This document shows positions 41,180-51,979 of a stretch of 64,000 nt of DNA, in pieces. The DNA is from Micrasema longulum (lineage: Eukaryota > Arthropoda > Insecta > Trichoptera > Brachycentridae). The notes beneath the pieces are model-generated. The model was not told the origin of the DNA and made no database searches. It saw nothing but the letters and a program-made list of their open reading frames with translations. Location: the NCBI GenBank assembly GCA_022494885.1, contig JAGVSM010002944.1, positions 62,001 to 126,000 of the forward strand. The letters are read 5' to 3'. A program made the translations under genes and the position numbers. The stretch's first letter is position 1, and each line of letters begins with the position of its first letter.

Positions 41180-41352
41180 AGTGTTTTGTGTGCGTTTTTG
41201 ACGTACGCACCAGAGATTATACACGCCCCCTCATTGGCCCTCACCGAGAAACACTGAACGGCTCGCGAACTAGTGGGCAGTTTAGCGATTTCGTTTATAA
41301 TACGCGCGCCGGCTCACTGGACATCGTATTAGCCAGCGTGTGGAGCCGCTTT
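41180..41352. other. GC-rich segment, inverted partner of 39369-39410
   Basis: CGTATTAGCCAGCGTGTGGA then GCCGC is the reverse complement (with few changes) of GCGGCTCTTCACGCTGGCTA then ATACG at 39369. Confidence 0.55.
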
Positions 41353-41604
41353 AATAAAACATAAAATAAATATATATATATATTTAATAAGACACGTTGG
41401 CCACTACACACGCGCGTGCGCGTTACACGACACACACAACATCACTCACTTCCGTCAACAAACGGTAGTAGAGTGAATTTGTCAAATAAAGGACGCTATT
41501 TTTCAAAATGGAAGTTAGAGTTTTTTTGACAGTGTGGTCAAATGTTCAATAGCTTATATAAGTTTGTTAGTGCCTGTTGATGAATCAAATAAACGTATTG
41601 CTTT

Positions 41605-41716
41605 CTTCATTTATTTGATTCTTTAACATTTTATATACATATAAGGGCGGACATATTGCCTTTCGGGCATATGCAATTTCTTCCTACCTACCCAAAACAG
41701 TTTGAGAACAAGAAGT
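41605..41716 (-). mobile_element. Jockey/CR1-like 3' UTR end fragment
   Basis: TTATATACATATAAGGGCGG, ACATATTGCCTTTCGGGCAT, TTCTTCCTACCTACCCAAAA. Same family as 12305 and 62556, truncated. Confidence 0.65.
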
Positions 41717-42063
41717 AACCTTCTCTGGAGGATTTTCCTCTCGGGGCTACCTTCCTCTAGCTGGTTGGTTCTGCTTTAGAGGCGCCAGAAACTCGCCTTT
41801 CATCCTCTCGTTACCTGTTGTGATCACACTGTTTTGAGTGTAATCCCATTGCCCGGGGTTCACGACGTTGGAATTGTTAGATGTGTTGCCGGTGGAATGA
41901 AACTGGGCGTTCGCAGCATTTTATAGAATCACACCCTTCAGCAAAATATGGCTCACTGAGACCCTGCTGACAGTTTTAACCCCAGACATATTCTAGGTTA
42001 TTCATAATTTATAATTTTGCCCAACATTTCAAAAAAAAATATCGATAAGAAGGAGATATCGGG

Positions 42064-42240
42064 TTTTGGTCTCGTGGCTATAGTGTCTCGGACTCACGGT
42101 TCAAAGGTCCGCGGTTAGAATTCCACTCTACCCCAACTTGATTCCTATTTTCTAATAGTGAGTTATTTACAACTCGTTGAAAATGGCCCTAAAATTTAAA
42201 ATTTGGTTAAGTCATGAGAACGGAAATGTTTATTTTTTTA
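42064..42240 (+). mobile_element. SINE2, plus copy
   Basis: GGTCTCGTGGCTATAGTGTC, TCGGACTCACGGTTCAAAGG, CTCTACCCCAACTTGATTCC, TAATAGTGAGTTATTTACAA and CTCGTTGAAAATGGCCC. Confidence 0.85.
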
Positions 42241-42284
42241 TAAAAATTTAAAAAATAAAAAACTTAAATATTAAGATAGTGACA

Positions 42285-42605
42285 TTTCAATTTCGACAGC
42301 ATTCATCCTATTTTCATCATTATTTTTTCAATTTTATACTTCGCCTCGATACATTGGGGTCGGCTCCAGAACTACGTTGTGGCCTACTAGGTTTACTTCC
42401 TGCAACAAACATTTATTTGCTAAGGTAGATTTTAGTGCACTATTCATCCCTGTTCCCGGCACTCACCCTCCTTTCAATATCTTTCTTAGTATTTCCATCC
42501 CAGATACACAAATTCTTCTACCTGGTTCAGAATATCTCCGTTCACACTCACCTCACATTTAGTTACACTTTCATCCCTTCGAAAAACCATTACTTTCGAT
42601 TTATC
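42285..42605 (-). pseudogene. RTE-like LINE fragment
   Basis: The minus strand retains pieces of V-M-V-F-R-R-D-E, TKCEVSVNGDILNQVEEFV and the region EV-x-x-x-K-N..ESRMNAVE in different frames. The plus-strand ORFs 42377 and 42435 are shadows. Confidence 0.65.
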
Positions 42606-42839
42606 ACCAATGGTTTTAATGGACTTCGGAAAATTCACCAGAGAGACCGTCGTTTGAAACTAGAGGGTTCGACTCGATGGATACTGAAAGTGAAATATAG
42701 TGAAATCCTGAAAAAGAAAATCGACCGAAAACAAGAGCTCTTTGTATTGTATGGCGCATTGGCCAACCATGTTTTAGGTACTAGGTTCAAATTCCGGACA
42801 TTAATTATTGGTTTTAAAAATGGTTTTTACAAGTCGGTA

Positions 42840-43045
42840 TTTTAAAGTATTACAACAGAGACGAAGAACATTTTAAAAACGGTAATATAGAATTCTAGGC
42901 TTTTACAGGATTTATGGCCTATCATCGGCTGGTTTAAGCGTCCACTTTACACACTGTGTTACATTCACTACCTTGCCCATGTTTGAACATTTATATTTTT
43001 ATAAATTCTTCCATCTATTAGTGTTTGTGAAGTTCAAAAGCTGAA
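42840..43045 (-). repeat. Repeat A, antisense, 5' half
   Basis: ATTACAACAGAGACGAAGAA, TCGGCTGGTTTAAGCGTCCA and ACACACTGTGTTACATTCAC. It breaks off at 43060 where a candidate TIR begins. Confidence 0.75.
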
Positions 43046-43067
43046 ATTTTTTGGTTACGCGTGAATG

Positions 43068-43463
43068 TTTACTGCCATTCCTATGTTTTGGTTGTCGGAT
43101 TTTTTTCCTTGAGAAGTAGGAACCTGAGCAGCCTGGCAGTACCTACCGCATTGCAACAATTCATCAATTCCATTTTCAAATAAAACTGACAGCAGTATTT
43201 TTTCTTCAAACAAATGAAGTGTTCTATGATCCGCATGAAAAACTAACATCAAATAATATTCGAACCGTTATCTTGCCATATAAAGTTACCGCTAAAGTGT
43301 CAGCCTTATTATCATCACCGCATCCAATATTCAAAAATCCTGATACCCAAAGCCGAATAAAGAAAGAACCTAACATCCGCATCATTTCCGCATTTAATAT
43401 CTGGTGGAGCAAGGGGTAACACTTCAACACAGGTGAGTCGATTTCCATTGTATATTAAGTGGC
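43068..43463. mobile_element. Possible MITE with short TIRs GTTTACTGCCA
   Basis: GTTTACTGCCA near 43068 and TGGCAGTAAAC near 43461 are perfect complements about 390 bp apart. The interior is of more even composition, with minus ORFs (43224, 43055) that have no recognised domain. No target duplication found. Confidence 0.35.
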
Positions 43464-43599
43464 AGTAAACGTCCTTAATAACGTGTGTGTTGAGTGACCT
43501 TGTTGGACCATCTTGGATCAGTCCATGCGCTCTTTAAGCTATTGAAAAACTTTTGCGCCTCTCTCTCGCATCACCACATTTATTGATAAAGCTGACATT

Positions 43600-43860
43600 C
43601 TGACTTCTTACATTAATTATTTCACCCACATACTAGACTAGGCAAAGCTTTTCTTTCTATTTTTGTACTTCTTGAACCAGCTGGTTTTATCAAGAATATT
43701 TGAGTGTATCCAAATTCTGCCGTTAAGAATTGGATTCAACCCCTTTGGGAATTATTGATACCAATATTTTACAGCAGAGATGGAGAACATTTTATAAAGG
43801 GGAATATAGAAGTCTAGGCATCTACGGGGCTTACGACCTGTATTGGCTGGTTTGTTATGT
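43600..43860 (-). repeat. Repeat A, antisense, crossing the unit boundary
   Basis: TTATTTCACCCACATACTAG, TTCAACCCCTTTGGGAATTA, TTTTACAGCAGAGATGGAGA and GGCATCTACGGGGCTTACGA. The end of one unit runs into the start of the next, so the units are head-to-tail. Confidence 0.75.
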
Positions 43861-44224
43861 TTTCTGGGTTGGGACCTGAAGTCAGTATTTTACTGTTTTT
43901 GGACTAAAACCAAAACGTAAAACTGATCATTTCCATGAAACAGCTGATCCTAATTAATATTTAACTATAATTTTTTTTTCATACTTTGGCGTGTCCCCGT
44001 CGTTTGTTTGTTTATATAAGTTGTGTTTCATAGGAGCAAAAACCATCAAAAAAACCTTTAAAAGCCCCTTAATTTATCTATATTCAAAAATAATCACTAT
44101 TTTTGAAAAAAACTAAACGAACTGAAACAAAATTTATGCTAATACTCTTTATTTAAAAAAACATAGGTTCAGGTTTGGGGTGCGAAAAATGGGAATACGA
44201 GACCTCGATTTTGTCCATTTTTGT

Positions 44225-44525
44225 CAGACATAATGAATCCTATATGCAGTTTGTCTATCCTGGAATATATTCCTAGCTTCTTCCACATTCATACATCTTT
44301 CCATACATGGCCTTCGGTTTTGTCTGCTTTTGAAATAACCAGACTTAAGATTTTGGTTTATCTGATCATGCCACGTCTTTTTTGGTCGATCTCGTCCCAC
44401 GTTACCGTTCATTTTCACCATATATACTTGTTTTACTATTCTCCCGTTGTCTATTCGTTCTACGTGACCAAACCATCTCAGAGACCCCTTCTTAATCTTA
44501 TCAATTATACTTGACTCAGATTTAC
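44225..44525 (-). pseudogene. RTE-like LINE C-terminus, minus copy
   Basis: The minus strand encodes KIKKGSLRWFGHVERIDNG-like sequence, MNGNVGRDRPKKTWHDQINQ, NLKSGYFKSRQNRRPC and ERCMNVEEARNIFQDRQ. Closely related to the 27325 copy. Confidence 0.8.
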
Positions 44526-44784
44526 GACGATGACCTATACGATATATGTACGATTTATGACCTATTTATTAAACCACTCTTTGACCGCATATCTGGATTT
44601 TGTAACAATGTTTTGTTTTTGCAGTTATTTTTATGTATATTATTTTTTTATTGGTTCAGGTATAACTTAGGTATTTAAATTTTATTTGTACATCTATTAA
44701 AATAAATACATTACATTACATAGACCACACTTTGCACCCTTGGCGCTTGGTGCAGAAAATGAAAAAATAAATATAAATGAAGGA

Positions 44785-44945
44785 GTCCCTCGTAATGTAA
44801 TAGGTGACACTTCCCTAACAGACGAACGGTTTTAGTTTCGACTCTCGTTAAGATCGTAATAATTCGATGTTATTATTCTCAAGCCTAGATGCTGTGTGCT
44901 GTAATTCATCACTGCAGTTGGACTCCTTAGCCTGTTGGCCAAATC
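44785..44945 (+). mobile_element. SINE1, decayed plus copy
   Basis: CTCGTAATGTAATAGGTGAC, TTTTAGTTTCGACTCTCG, TTCTCAAGCCTAGATG, CACTGCAGTTGGACTCC and AGCCTGTTGG. Confidence 0.65.
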
Positions 44946-45215
44946 AAGAAAGGACGGCTTCGTTGATTTGGACATGTAGAGCGAATGGACAGATAAAGAA
45001 CGGCCAAAAGGATTTACGATACAAATGTTGATAGATGCAGAAAACGAAAAAGACCGGAAAAGAAATGGCATCACCAAATTTAACACAAAATGGACATGTC
45101 AAAAGTTTATTTAATAAATGTATAGGAAGCGACATCTGTATGCAATGACAGACGAAGTGTGTTTTATTATCTCTGCCCATCCCCTTGGGGAAACGGTGTG
45201 ATGATTTATTAGTTT
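44946..45215 (+). pseudogene. RTE-like LINE C-terminus, plus copy
   Basis: CAAGAAAGGACGGCTTCGTT, TTTGGACATGTAGAGCGAAT, GATGCAGAAAACGAAAAAGA and TCATCTCTGCCC-like ending GGGGAAACGGTGTGATG. The coding frame is decayed. The short tail TTTATTAGTTTGTTTG marks the 3' end. Confidence 0.7.
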
Positions 45216-45827
45216 GTTTGCAATGTAAAATCACATTTTAAACCAGTATTTTATGTTATACATCTCGGGAATCAAACCTTTAAAAAAAGAATTTGTATCA
45301 GGTGTTTTGAAAATACCCAATTGTATTTTCAGCGAGTTTCCATCTTACCCTTCCGTTGAATTCATTCCCATACAAGACCACGTTCTCTCTCCGCACCATT
45401 GTATGGTACACGGTACTAGAAAAGTGTTACTCACCCAGACAAAATATAATATTTATTTTCTTAAATTGTAAAATGAATCTGTTTTTAGAACTGCAAGTTT
45501 AAATATTTACACTTTACAAATAATTTCAGTGAGCTAAAAATTTTTTTTATTGATTTCAGTTTTAAAACGTATTGTAACAGAAAAGGAAATCATTTTTGAA
45601 AAAGGTTTATAGAAGTCGAAGCGTTTACAAGGCTTTAATGACAAACTTGACAAATACAGCCTTTGGTTACAAAAATTTAGGCATTCTGACAATACTGTTT
45701 ACTACACCGAAACTAAAAAAGGCCTTAAAAAAATATACTCAATATTTTAAGTACCTATATCCAAATGTTTATAGACAATGCTTAAATAAAATTCTTAGGG
45801 ACTTGGTATAATTTAAATTTATTGCAA

Positions 45828-46270
45828 CCGGGATCACCTTCAAGGTGGGAATATGGAAGTTTAGGCATTTACAGAGCTTATGACCTGTCATTGGCTTGTT
45901 TAAGTGGCCCCTTTACACACTGTGTAATATTCACTAGAAGAAGTTTAGAGAAGTAAAATGGAGGAATCCAGCCTTATCTGTAAATATTTGGACTTATTAA
46001 AATTTTTGTTGAATCATCTTGTTAGTATAAAAAGATGTTTGTAAATTTAAAAGAATTAAATTTTTAGACGTTGCCTAGTAGGTGAAATAATTTAACCAGA
46101 TGAATCTCAACCGCATCAATGGGGGTTTTTGCTCATTAACTTCACAAAAACCACCAGACTGAAGAATTTGTAAAATTTCGAACATCGGCAGAATGGTAAA
46201 TGTGACACAGTGTGTAAAGTGGGCACATAAATCAGCCAATCGTCGTTAACCGTGTAAATAACACGATTTC
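45828..46270. repeat. Repeat A inverted pair (antisense then sense)
   Basis: 45828-45945 is antisense (GGAATATGGAAGTTTAGGCA, TTATGACCTGTCATTGGCTT). 45960-46270 is sense (TTTTTAGACGTTGCCTAGTA, AGAATGGTAAATGTGACACA, ATCAGCCAATCG). A further antisense scrap lies at 45570-45650. Confidence 0.75.
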
Positions 46271-46329
46271 TTTATTCTCTTCCTAAAGACTGTTAAGTAA
46301 TTCGTACAATAATTTATTTTTTTTAATTG

Positions 46330-46520
46330 GTAGTTTATTTATTTATTACATACGCCCGGAGGGCTTTTTTTGACAGGTACAACATTAAAATTTAAGCGTT
46401 TCAAGGTATAATGAGACACTCTATGTAGGTCTAGTAAATATGTGTCTAATAAACAAATTGTTTTTTTCGAGTATCGAATTACACTATGTTCTATATAAAT
46501 ACTCGTATATACGAATAAAT
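46330..46520 (-). mobile_element. Minus-strand retrotransposon 3' end
   Basis: TTTATTTATTTATTACATAC and the hairpin GCCCGGAGGGC (46354-46364). Confidence 0.5.
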
Positions 46521-47741
46521 ATAAAATACTACATAAAAGTTTGAATGTAAATAATTAAAGATTTGGAAAAAAATAGAACCATTTTATGTTAAGTGTAAGT
46601 AAAAAAATATAAAAATTCAGTGATTTTTACAGCATTCGAATAATGCGAGTTATTTTGATTTCATCGTCCGCGCCGTAAGAATTTTAAATCTAAAAACATT
46701 ACATCAATTTATCGATGAATTTTTACGCATTTTTATTAATTGAATCATTTTAAAAACCAGTGGTAGTAGATAAAATATTTAATATCATCGGTAAAATTGT
46801 TTTTTAAATGATAAGTTTTATTGATAAACTACACAACTAAAAAATTCCCCCCGGTATCACGTGATTGCCATAACAAAATCATGCGAGCACGATGCTATCT
46901 GAGAATTAGCGCCATGACTACCCTCATATTTATGCCACATGTAATATGTTGCATTGCGAGCATATGAGTCATAAATCGTTCAATCAATTATATAATAGTT
47001 ACTTAATCCACAAGGAATGTTGGTTAAAAGGTAAATTTGAATTTAAAGTGGAGTAGGGAGATATTGACGTAAGTCAAAACGACACGTGCGTTTATGAATT
47101 TGTAATTTTTTTTTTTTCTTTTTGATATATTTTTTACAATAATTGACTCAGCTGATCACGTAGACGTTTATGTTGATAGTGGACAATCGGCGTCATGTAA
47201 TCACAAACAACAGAATGAACCCATAAAATGACGAAGCGAAATTATCGGAAAAGAAAAATGCAAATGGGGACAACTTGACTTGTTTCCGAGTGCGTGATAC
47301 TTTATGCATAATGTAACTTAACGTGTAATTATTGTGTGTTTCCATCCAATATTTCAAGATATAATTTTTCTACATAACTCATATCACTTTACCTTGTAGA
47401 GAAAAAAATACAAGTCGAATGTCATACTTAACTCCATTTCGAATTTTTCATATTTATCACCACAGATATAACTGAAGAAAAATGTATTCCTCGCTGGTAA
47501 AACCTGTGCCGAGTAAGACGTTTTACAAATTGAGTTTAGTTTTACCTATTTTAATTTACAGAAAGAATGACTTTAGATTAGATTTAGTAGACTTTTATGT
47601 ACGAATATACATTGCATAATTGATTTTAAATTATGTTGATTGAAAAACGCATAGCGTGTTATAGAACTCTTTCAATGTCTTCGTTTTTTTTTTATTATTA
47701 TATTTTGAAATTATTTTTAGAAAATAATATTTTTTTTTTAG
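46521..47741. other. Long stretch with no repeat or gene recognised
   Basis: Mostly unlike other parts of the window, apart from TTTTGATTTCATCGTCCG near 46660, which resembles 58710. It contains CACGTG (46858) and CAGCTG (47150) E-box-like sites. It could be older unique host DNA, intronic or intergenic. Confidence 0.4.
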
Positions 47742-47945
47742 TGTAAGTACCTCGGCAGCATTCTAATGGAGATCTTCGGCTCAGATATAGAAATTAAATG
47801 CGGAATGGAGGCAGAAAGAGCTGTTTTTAACAAAACGAAATCTTTCTTCTGGAATGATAATCTGAACTTGAAAATAAGGCAAAGATTGGTAAAGTGTTTT
47901 GTGTCGTCTGTATTGTTGTATGGTCGTGACACTTGGGCTCTGAAA
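47742..47945 (+). pseudogene. LINE RT post-palm region, 5' half of a split copy
   Basis: Encodes CKYLGSILMEIFGSDIEIKC, GMEAERAVFNKTKSFF and RQRLVKCFVSSVLLYGRDTW. The blocks Y-L-G-S-I-L, D-I-E-I-K and V-L-L-Y-G-x-x-T-W are typical of the region after the palm in insect LINE polymerases. The frame breaks at 47946 in TATATATA and resumes at about 48531. Confidence 0.8.
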
Positions 47946-48530
47946 GTATATATATATATAGTTGGATAATTTATATAGCGCCATTTTTGTGAAAATCACC
48001 TCAAGGGCGCCGTACAATTAATAAATATCCCAGTACGTCTTGCAGCTACAGAGCGCATGGACGGTTGGGATTCTAGTTCCTCGTTTTCAATTAAGATCAA
48101 TCAAAAATTATAACAGATAGAAGCTAGATTACAGGACGTCTTGCAGCTACAGAGCGCATAGACAGTTGGAAATTTAGCCCCCATTTACACATTTTAAAAA
48201 TTCACAAATAAATTTAGTGTATTAATTATATTTTAAAAAATGATAATATGAATAATAAAAAGGAGTAAGATTACAACACGTCTTGCAGCTACTAAGCGCA
48301 TAGACGATTGGAATTCTAGACCCCATTTACAAAATTTAGGTATTTTAAAGTTGATATATGAAAGCTAGATAACCAATCATCGTGCAGCTACAAAGCGCAC
48401 GGACGAGTGGAATTCCAGCAAAGTTAAAACAATATCAATAAATTTAATAAAAAATAGAGCATAGTAGTAAGTTAGTCAAGTGTTCATGCCAAGAAGTAAG
48501 CAATAAAAAACTAAATAAATCAAACACTGT
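47946..48530 (+). mobile_element. Insertion (repeat G) splitting the LINE copy, with tandem subunits
   Basis: Starts TATATATATATAGTTGGATA then TTATATAGCGCCATTTTTGT and CTCAAGGGCGCC. It holds four spaced copies of CGTCTTGCAGCTACAGAGCG at 48036, 48137, 48279 and 48381 (the last degenerate), each followed by CATAGACGGTTGGAATTC-like sequence. Related pieces are at 31641 and 53310. Confidence 0.65.
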
Positions 48531-48795
48531 TAACAATATGAACAGGCTGGAGCCTTTTGAGATGTGGTTACATCGCAGAATGCTTAAAATATCTTGGACA
48601 GACCTGATAACAAACTCAGAAGTCTTAAGTCGAGCTAGAACAAACAGGGAACTCTTAACCACCATAAAAGTTCGTAAAATTTCGTTTCTCGGGCATATAA
48701 TGCGTGGAGAAAAGTACAACTTGCTTCATTTAATTTTGAAGGGAAGGTTGGTGGTCACCGAGGGGCTGGAAGAAGACAGACGTCGTTATAAATAA
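48531..48795 (+). pseudogene. LINE RT C-terminus, 3' half of the split copy
   Basis: Encodes MNRLEPFEMWLHRRMLKISW, TDLITNSEVLSRARTNREL, KVRKISFLGHIMRGEKYNLL and HLILKGRLV. F-E-M-W-L-x-R-R-M-L-K-I-S-W-T-D and L-G-H-I-M-R directly continue the family layout of 47742-47945. The apparent ATG at 48538 is internal. Confidence 0.85.
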
Positions 48796-48869
48796 ATCAA
48801 TAAAAATGTACGCATATTCTGCTTTTCAGACAAAAAACTGAATTTTACTTTGTAGATAAAATTGAAGAT

Positions 48870-49140
48870 AAATGTCAACTTCCCATTGAAATTGGGGTCC
48901 AGGACATCTGCGCTCCCGCTGATCTCACATTTAGTTATATTTTCATCCCTTTCAAAAACCACCACTTTCGATTTACCAACATTCATTAGCAAAGCGCTTT
49001 TCCTGCATACATCGCAGACTTTTGTAACCAAGAATTGCGGGTCTTCTTTGCTGCTGGCAAGAAGCACGGCATCATTCGCATACAGAAGACAATTAACAGT
49101 TATATTACTCATTTTGCTCCCGGTCTTAAATCGCCCACAT
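48870..49140 (-). pseudogene. RTE-like RT palm fragment with altered catalytic motif
   Basis: The minus strand encodes MSNITVNCLLYANDAVLLAS, CRKSALLMNVGKSKVVVFER and DENITKCEISGS. The catalytic box reads YAND where an active enzyme needs YADD. This is the only palm piece found for this family in the window. Confidence 0.8.
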
Positions 49141-49234
49141 CTTATGTCATTTCATTCTGTTCGTAATAATGATGACGGTAATCGAAAAACAAAACGGTCC
49201 TCCATATTGGGCAACTTTCCTCTGGTCTTCCTTC

Positions 49235-49420
49235 TCGGCTCCCGCTGAAGCTCCCGGCCGGCGAAAGGCGAGAGGAGCGACACTATCGCCGCCGGGCGGG
49301 CACACGATGGCTCGGCCTTGTTGCGCCGCGCCGCCTACTCGGACCGCCGCTTGACCTTGCCCCGCTGCGACTTTCTTTCCTATGTGTGGATACCCGAGCG
49401 CCGCGCCGCGTAGTGCTGAA
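49235..49420. promoter_or_regulatory. CpG-rich island
   Basis: GC-rich block with GCTCCCGGCCGGCGAAAGGC, CCGCCGGGCGGGCACACG and GAGCGCCGCGCCGCGTAG. ORFs on both strands (49169, 49283) are composition artefacts. It may be a host promoter or 5' exon. Strand unknown. Confidence 0.4.
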
Positions 49421-50860
49421 ATCGTCTGCTGTATAATCGAATATTTTTACTCGCTTTTTTAAATAGTCGATTGTTAACTGGTTATATTTTAAATACACTA
49501 AAAACCTCTGTTTATTCGGTTTCGAAATAACGCACTACAAATATTTAATTGAATATATTTTAAACATTTATTTACAACGTGTTTTAGTCAAATAAATTTA
49601 CTATTAATTTTCAGGATGCCCTACATTGCTATTTTACTAACGTTTTCGGCGTTTAATATATGTTTTGATATAATGTATTTTTTTTTTAAATTAAGATACA
49701 ATAAAGTGTTAACAATTTCTTTTTTTTTAAACACATCCAACATTCCTCCTCCAGGATTCAGGAAAGTAAAACGCTCCTGATAGATTCTGGTTCAATTTCA
49801 AATACATAACTGTAGTCTTTACCCGCTCGGACATAGACAGAATTGTCAGTTACCTTATTAGAAAATGGAATCATGTTGTTTGGTATCAATTCAAATATAC
49901 CTATTCTTTATTAATATAATGTGTGGCACAATTTTTCTAAAAAAATATCTTATTACTTTTAAATCCAACCAAAATATCAACCTTTGTTTAAAAATATAAG
50001 GCACTGCAATTGAAACACTGTATTGTCATAGTAATTGATTAATACATAGGGGTAATAAAATAAGTTTGATGTTTTATTGAGTTTGTGAACAAAAATTCAA
50101 TATCCACTCAATACTTATTTGTCTTTTTTATGCCACCTTTTTTTTTAGTTTTCGATAAATTGTGCAAGAATATTTAAGCATGTTACCAAAAATAATATTT
50201 TTTTGTTTTAAGAATATGAAAAAGTTTTGGCGTGTAATGTCAATTTTTTAAATTTTCATTTTGATTTTAAGTTAAATAAGACGCAATACTACATAGAATC
50301 ACTTTTGCAAAGCACACTTGAGGAATGAAAATGACGCTACACAAGTCACACCTAATAAGAGTAATTAACCGCATTGTTTTTTTTATTCTTCTATTCCAAG
50401 TCATTAAAAAAATATACTTCATTAAAAAAAACTACTCATAAAAAGTCCTTCTCACAAGGGAAACCTGTTCTAAAGAGAACTATACACTCCATAGAGTGTT
50501 CAAAATTGTATAAACATATTTTACATGTCACCCAAATAAAAAGAAATTATATCCTTATTTGGTTCTGTGAGGTTTTGATTTCATCTTCAAAATATTTTTT
50601 CTTGTTATTAGTCAACTTATTTTTTTGCGAAAGCATATTAAATAATTTAGCGTTTATGAGGCATATCTCGGGTACATCTAATGCTTTAAATATTTCCGTA
50701 GATGAGGTTATACAATGCTTTATATAATTATTTGTTTAAGATGTGTAGCTGCAGTTTCACAATACTCATTAGGCACGTATTTATTCAAGTTGATTATATT
50801 TATCACTTGTTCTTCTTATAACCGGTTACACGTAAACCGATTATTTACGGCAATTCGATG
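49421..50860. other. AT-rich stretch without a recognised gene
   Basis: The 117 aa plus ORF at 50374 is AT-rich and without a domain. Otherwise few repeats are recognised, so this may be unique DNA between two CpG islands. Confidence 0.4.
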
Positions 50861-50869
50861 CGTGCATCG

Positions 50870-51110
50870 CTAACCCAGTGTGGCATCGAGCAACTGTTGC
50901 GTCCCGCCTAGCCGGACCGCCGGCGGCGGGCGCGGGGCGGCGGGGCGCGGGGGGGCCGTCTGGCCGCCGCGATAACAGGCACCCCCGCCCCCCTCGCCGC
51001 CAGACGCCCCCCGCTTCCGCCCCCCGCCGGAGCGAGAGGCGAGACGTCTCCCGTGCCCCGCCACTCGTCCGGCGGCACCAGAGGCGGACGGACGCGCGCT
51101 CCGAACATTC
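50870..51110. promoter_or_regulatory. Very CpG-rich island
   Basis: The most GC-rich block in the window (GGCGGCGGGCGCGGGGCGGC, CCCGCCGGAGCGAGAGGCGA, GGACGGACGCGCGCTCCG). Three overlapping ORFs here are GC artefacts. It sits directly upstream of the candidate initiator at 51162 and first exon to 51487, which suggests a promoter-proximal element on the plus strand. Confidence 0.5.
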
Positions 51111-51161
51111 CTACTAGAGTTATCTCCGACTCGATTTGACAGCTCGAATGCAAACTGGTTT

Positions 51162-51487
51162 CAGTGTATAATATAATCTAATTGTGTGTGCGATGTTCTT
51201 AAAACAATACTTTCGTTGTTAGTTCACTTGATGGATACCCGAATGCGAGATACTATATTTTATTGTGATAGTGACAGTATCAATTTGAATCTTAGTGGTA
51301 ATGTGTTTGAGAACATCCGTGAGAACCGTCTTTATGATGTTTGTTAGTTCTGTGTTGTAGTTTTAGTGTGTCCGTCTCCAGGGCTGGTCTTCTCGCGCTG
51401 GGTACATGAGCAGAGACCATCGGAGGAAGGTCATCGGCCCTCGGCGTACCCTCGTCTGAGGGAGCCGGCAGCCACGCTAGCTCCATG
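51162..51487 (+). other. Candidate host first exon (5' UTR ending at ATG)
   Basis: An insect-type initiator-like TTTCAGTGTA lies at about 51158-51167. The sequence is of even composition to CTAGCTCCATG, where ATG (51485-51487) is followed by the strong donor GTGAGT (51488-51493). CCGTCTCCAG at 51373-51382 could alternatively be a 3' splice site, giving a shorter internal exon 51383-51487. A short upstream ORF starts at 51405. No coding beyond the ATG can be followed within the window. Confidence 0.35.
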
Positions 51488-51599
51488 GTGAGTCCCCTGT
51501 CCACTCTGTCTGACTGGCCTTATGCCTTACGAGGCATAAAAAATATTATAAACTAAAACACACAAAAGACAACAGTTTAAAGCAAAATAGTCCTAGAAA

Positions 51600-51975
51600 A
51601 GAAGGCAAACTCAAAACACCAAAATACCCTTTCTGTCTTGTTTTTGTGAGACCTACGACAAAATTTAAACTCGGGGTATAAAAACACCGTCTTCGTTTTA
51701 AATAAAAAAAATCTACTAAATAATAAAAAACTTGGATCAAAAAAATACCATCTGCGTTCAAAAAAAATATTTTTGGGTTTTTGCAAAACCTTTGAAAGAA
51801 GACCACAAAAATACCATCTTCGTTTAAATCAAAATGTTTATTTTTATCATACGAAAGTATAACTTAGAACGCAAGTCGGCGTCGTCTAAAACAAAATATT
51901 TGTTTTTTTTTCTTGATAAACCTACCAAAGAATTCATAATTAGAACACCAAAAATACTTACTTAGTTTGAAACAG
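51600..51975. repeat. Degenerate minisatellite, period about 60-75 bp
   Basis: Recurrent blocks AAAATACCCTTTCTGTCTTG, AAACACCGTCTTCGTTTTAA, AAATACCATCTGCGTTCAAA, AAATACCATCTTCGTTTAAA, GTCGGCGTCGTCTAAAAC and AAAATACTTACTTAGTTTGA lie at roughly even spacing. The minus-strand ORFs 51546 and 51577 are translations of it. Confidence 0.6.
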
Positions 51976-51979
51976 GACT

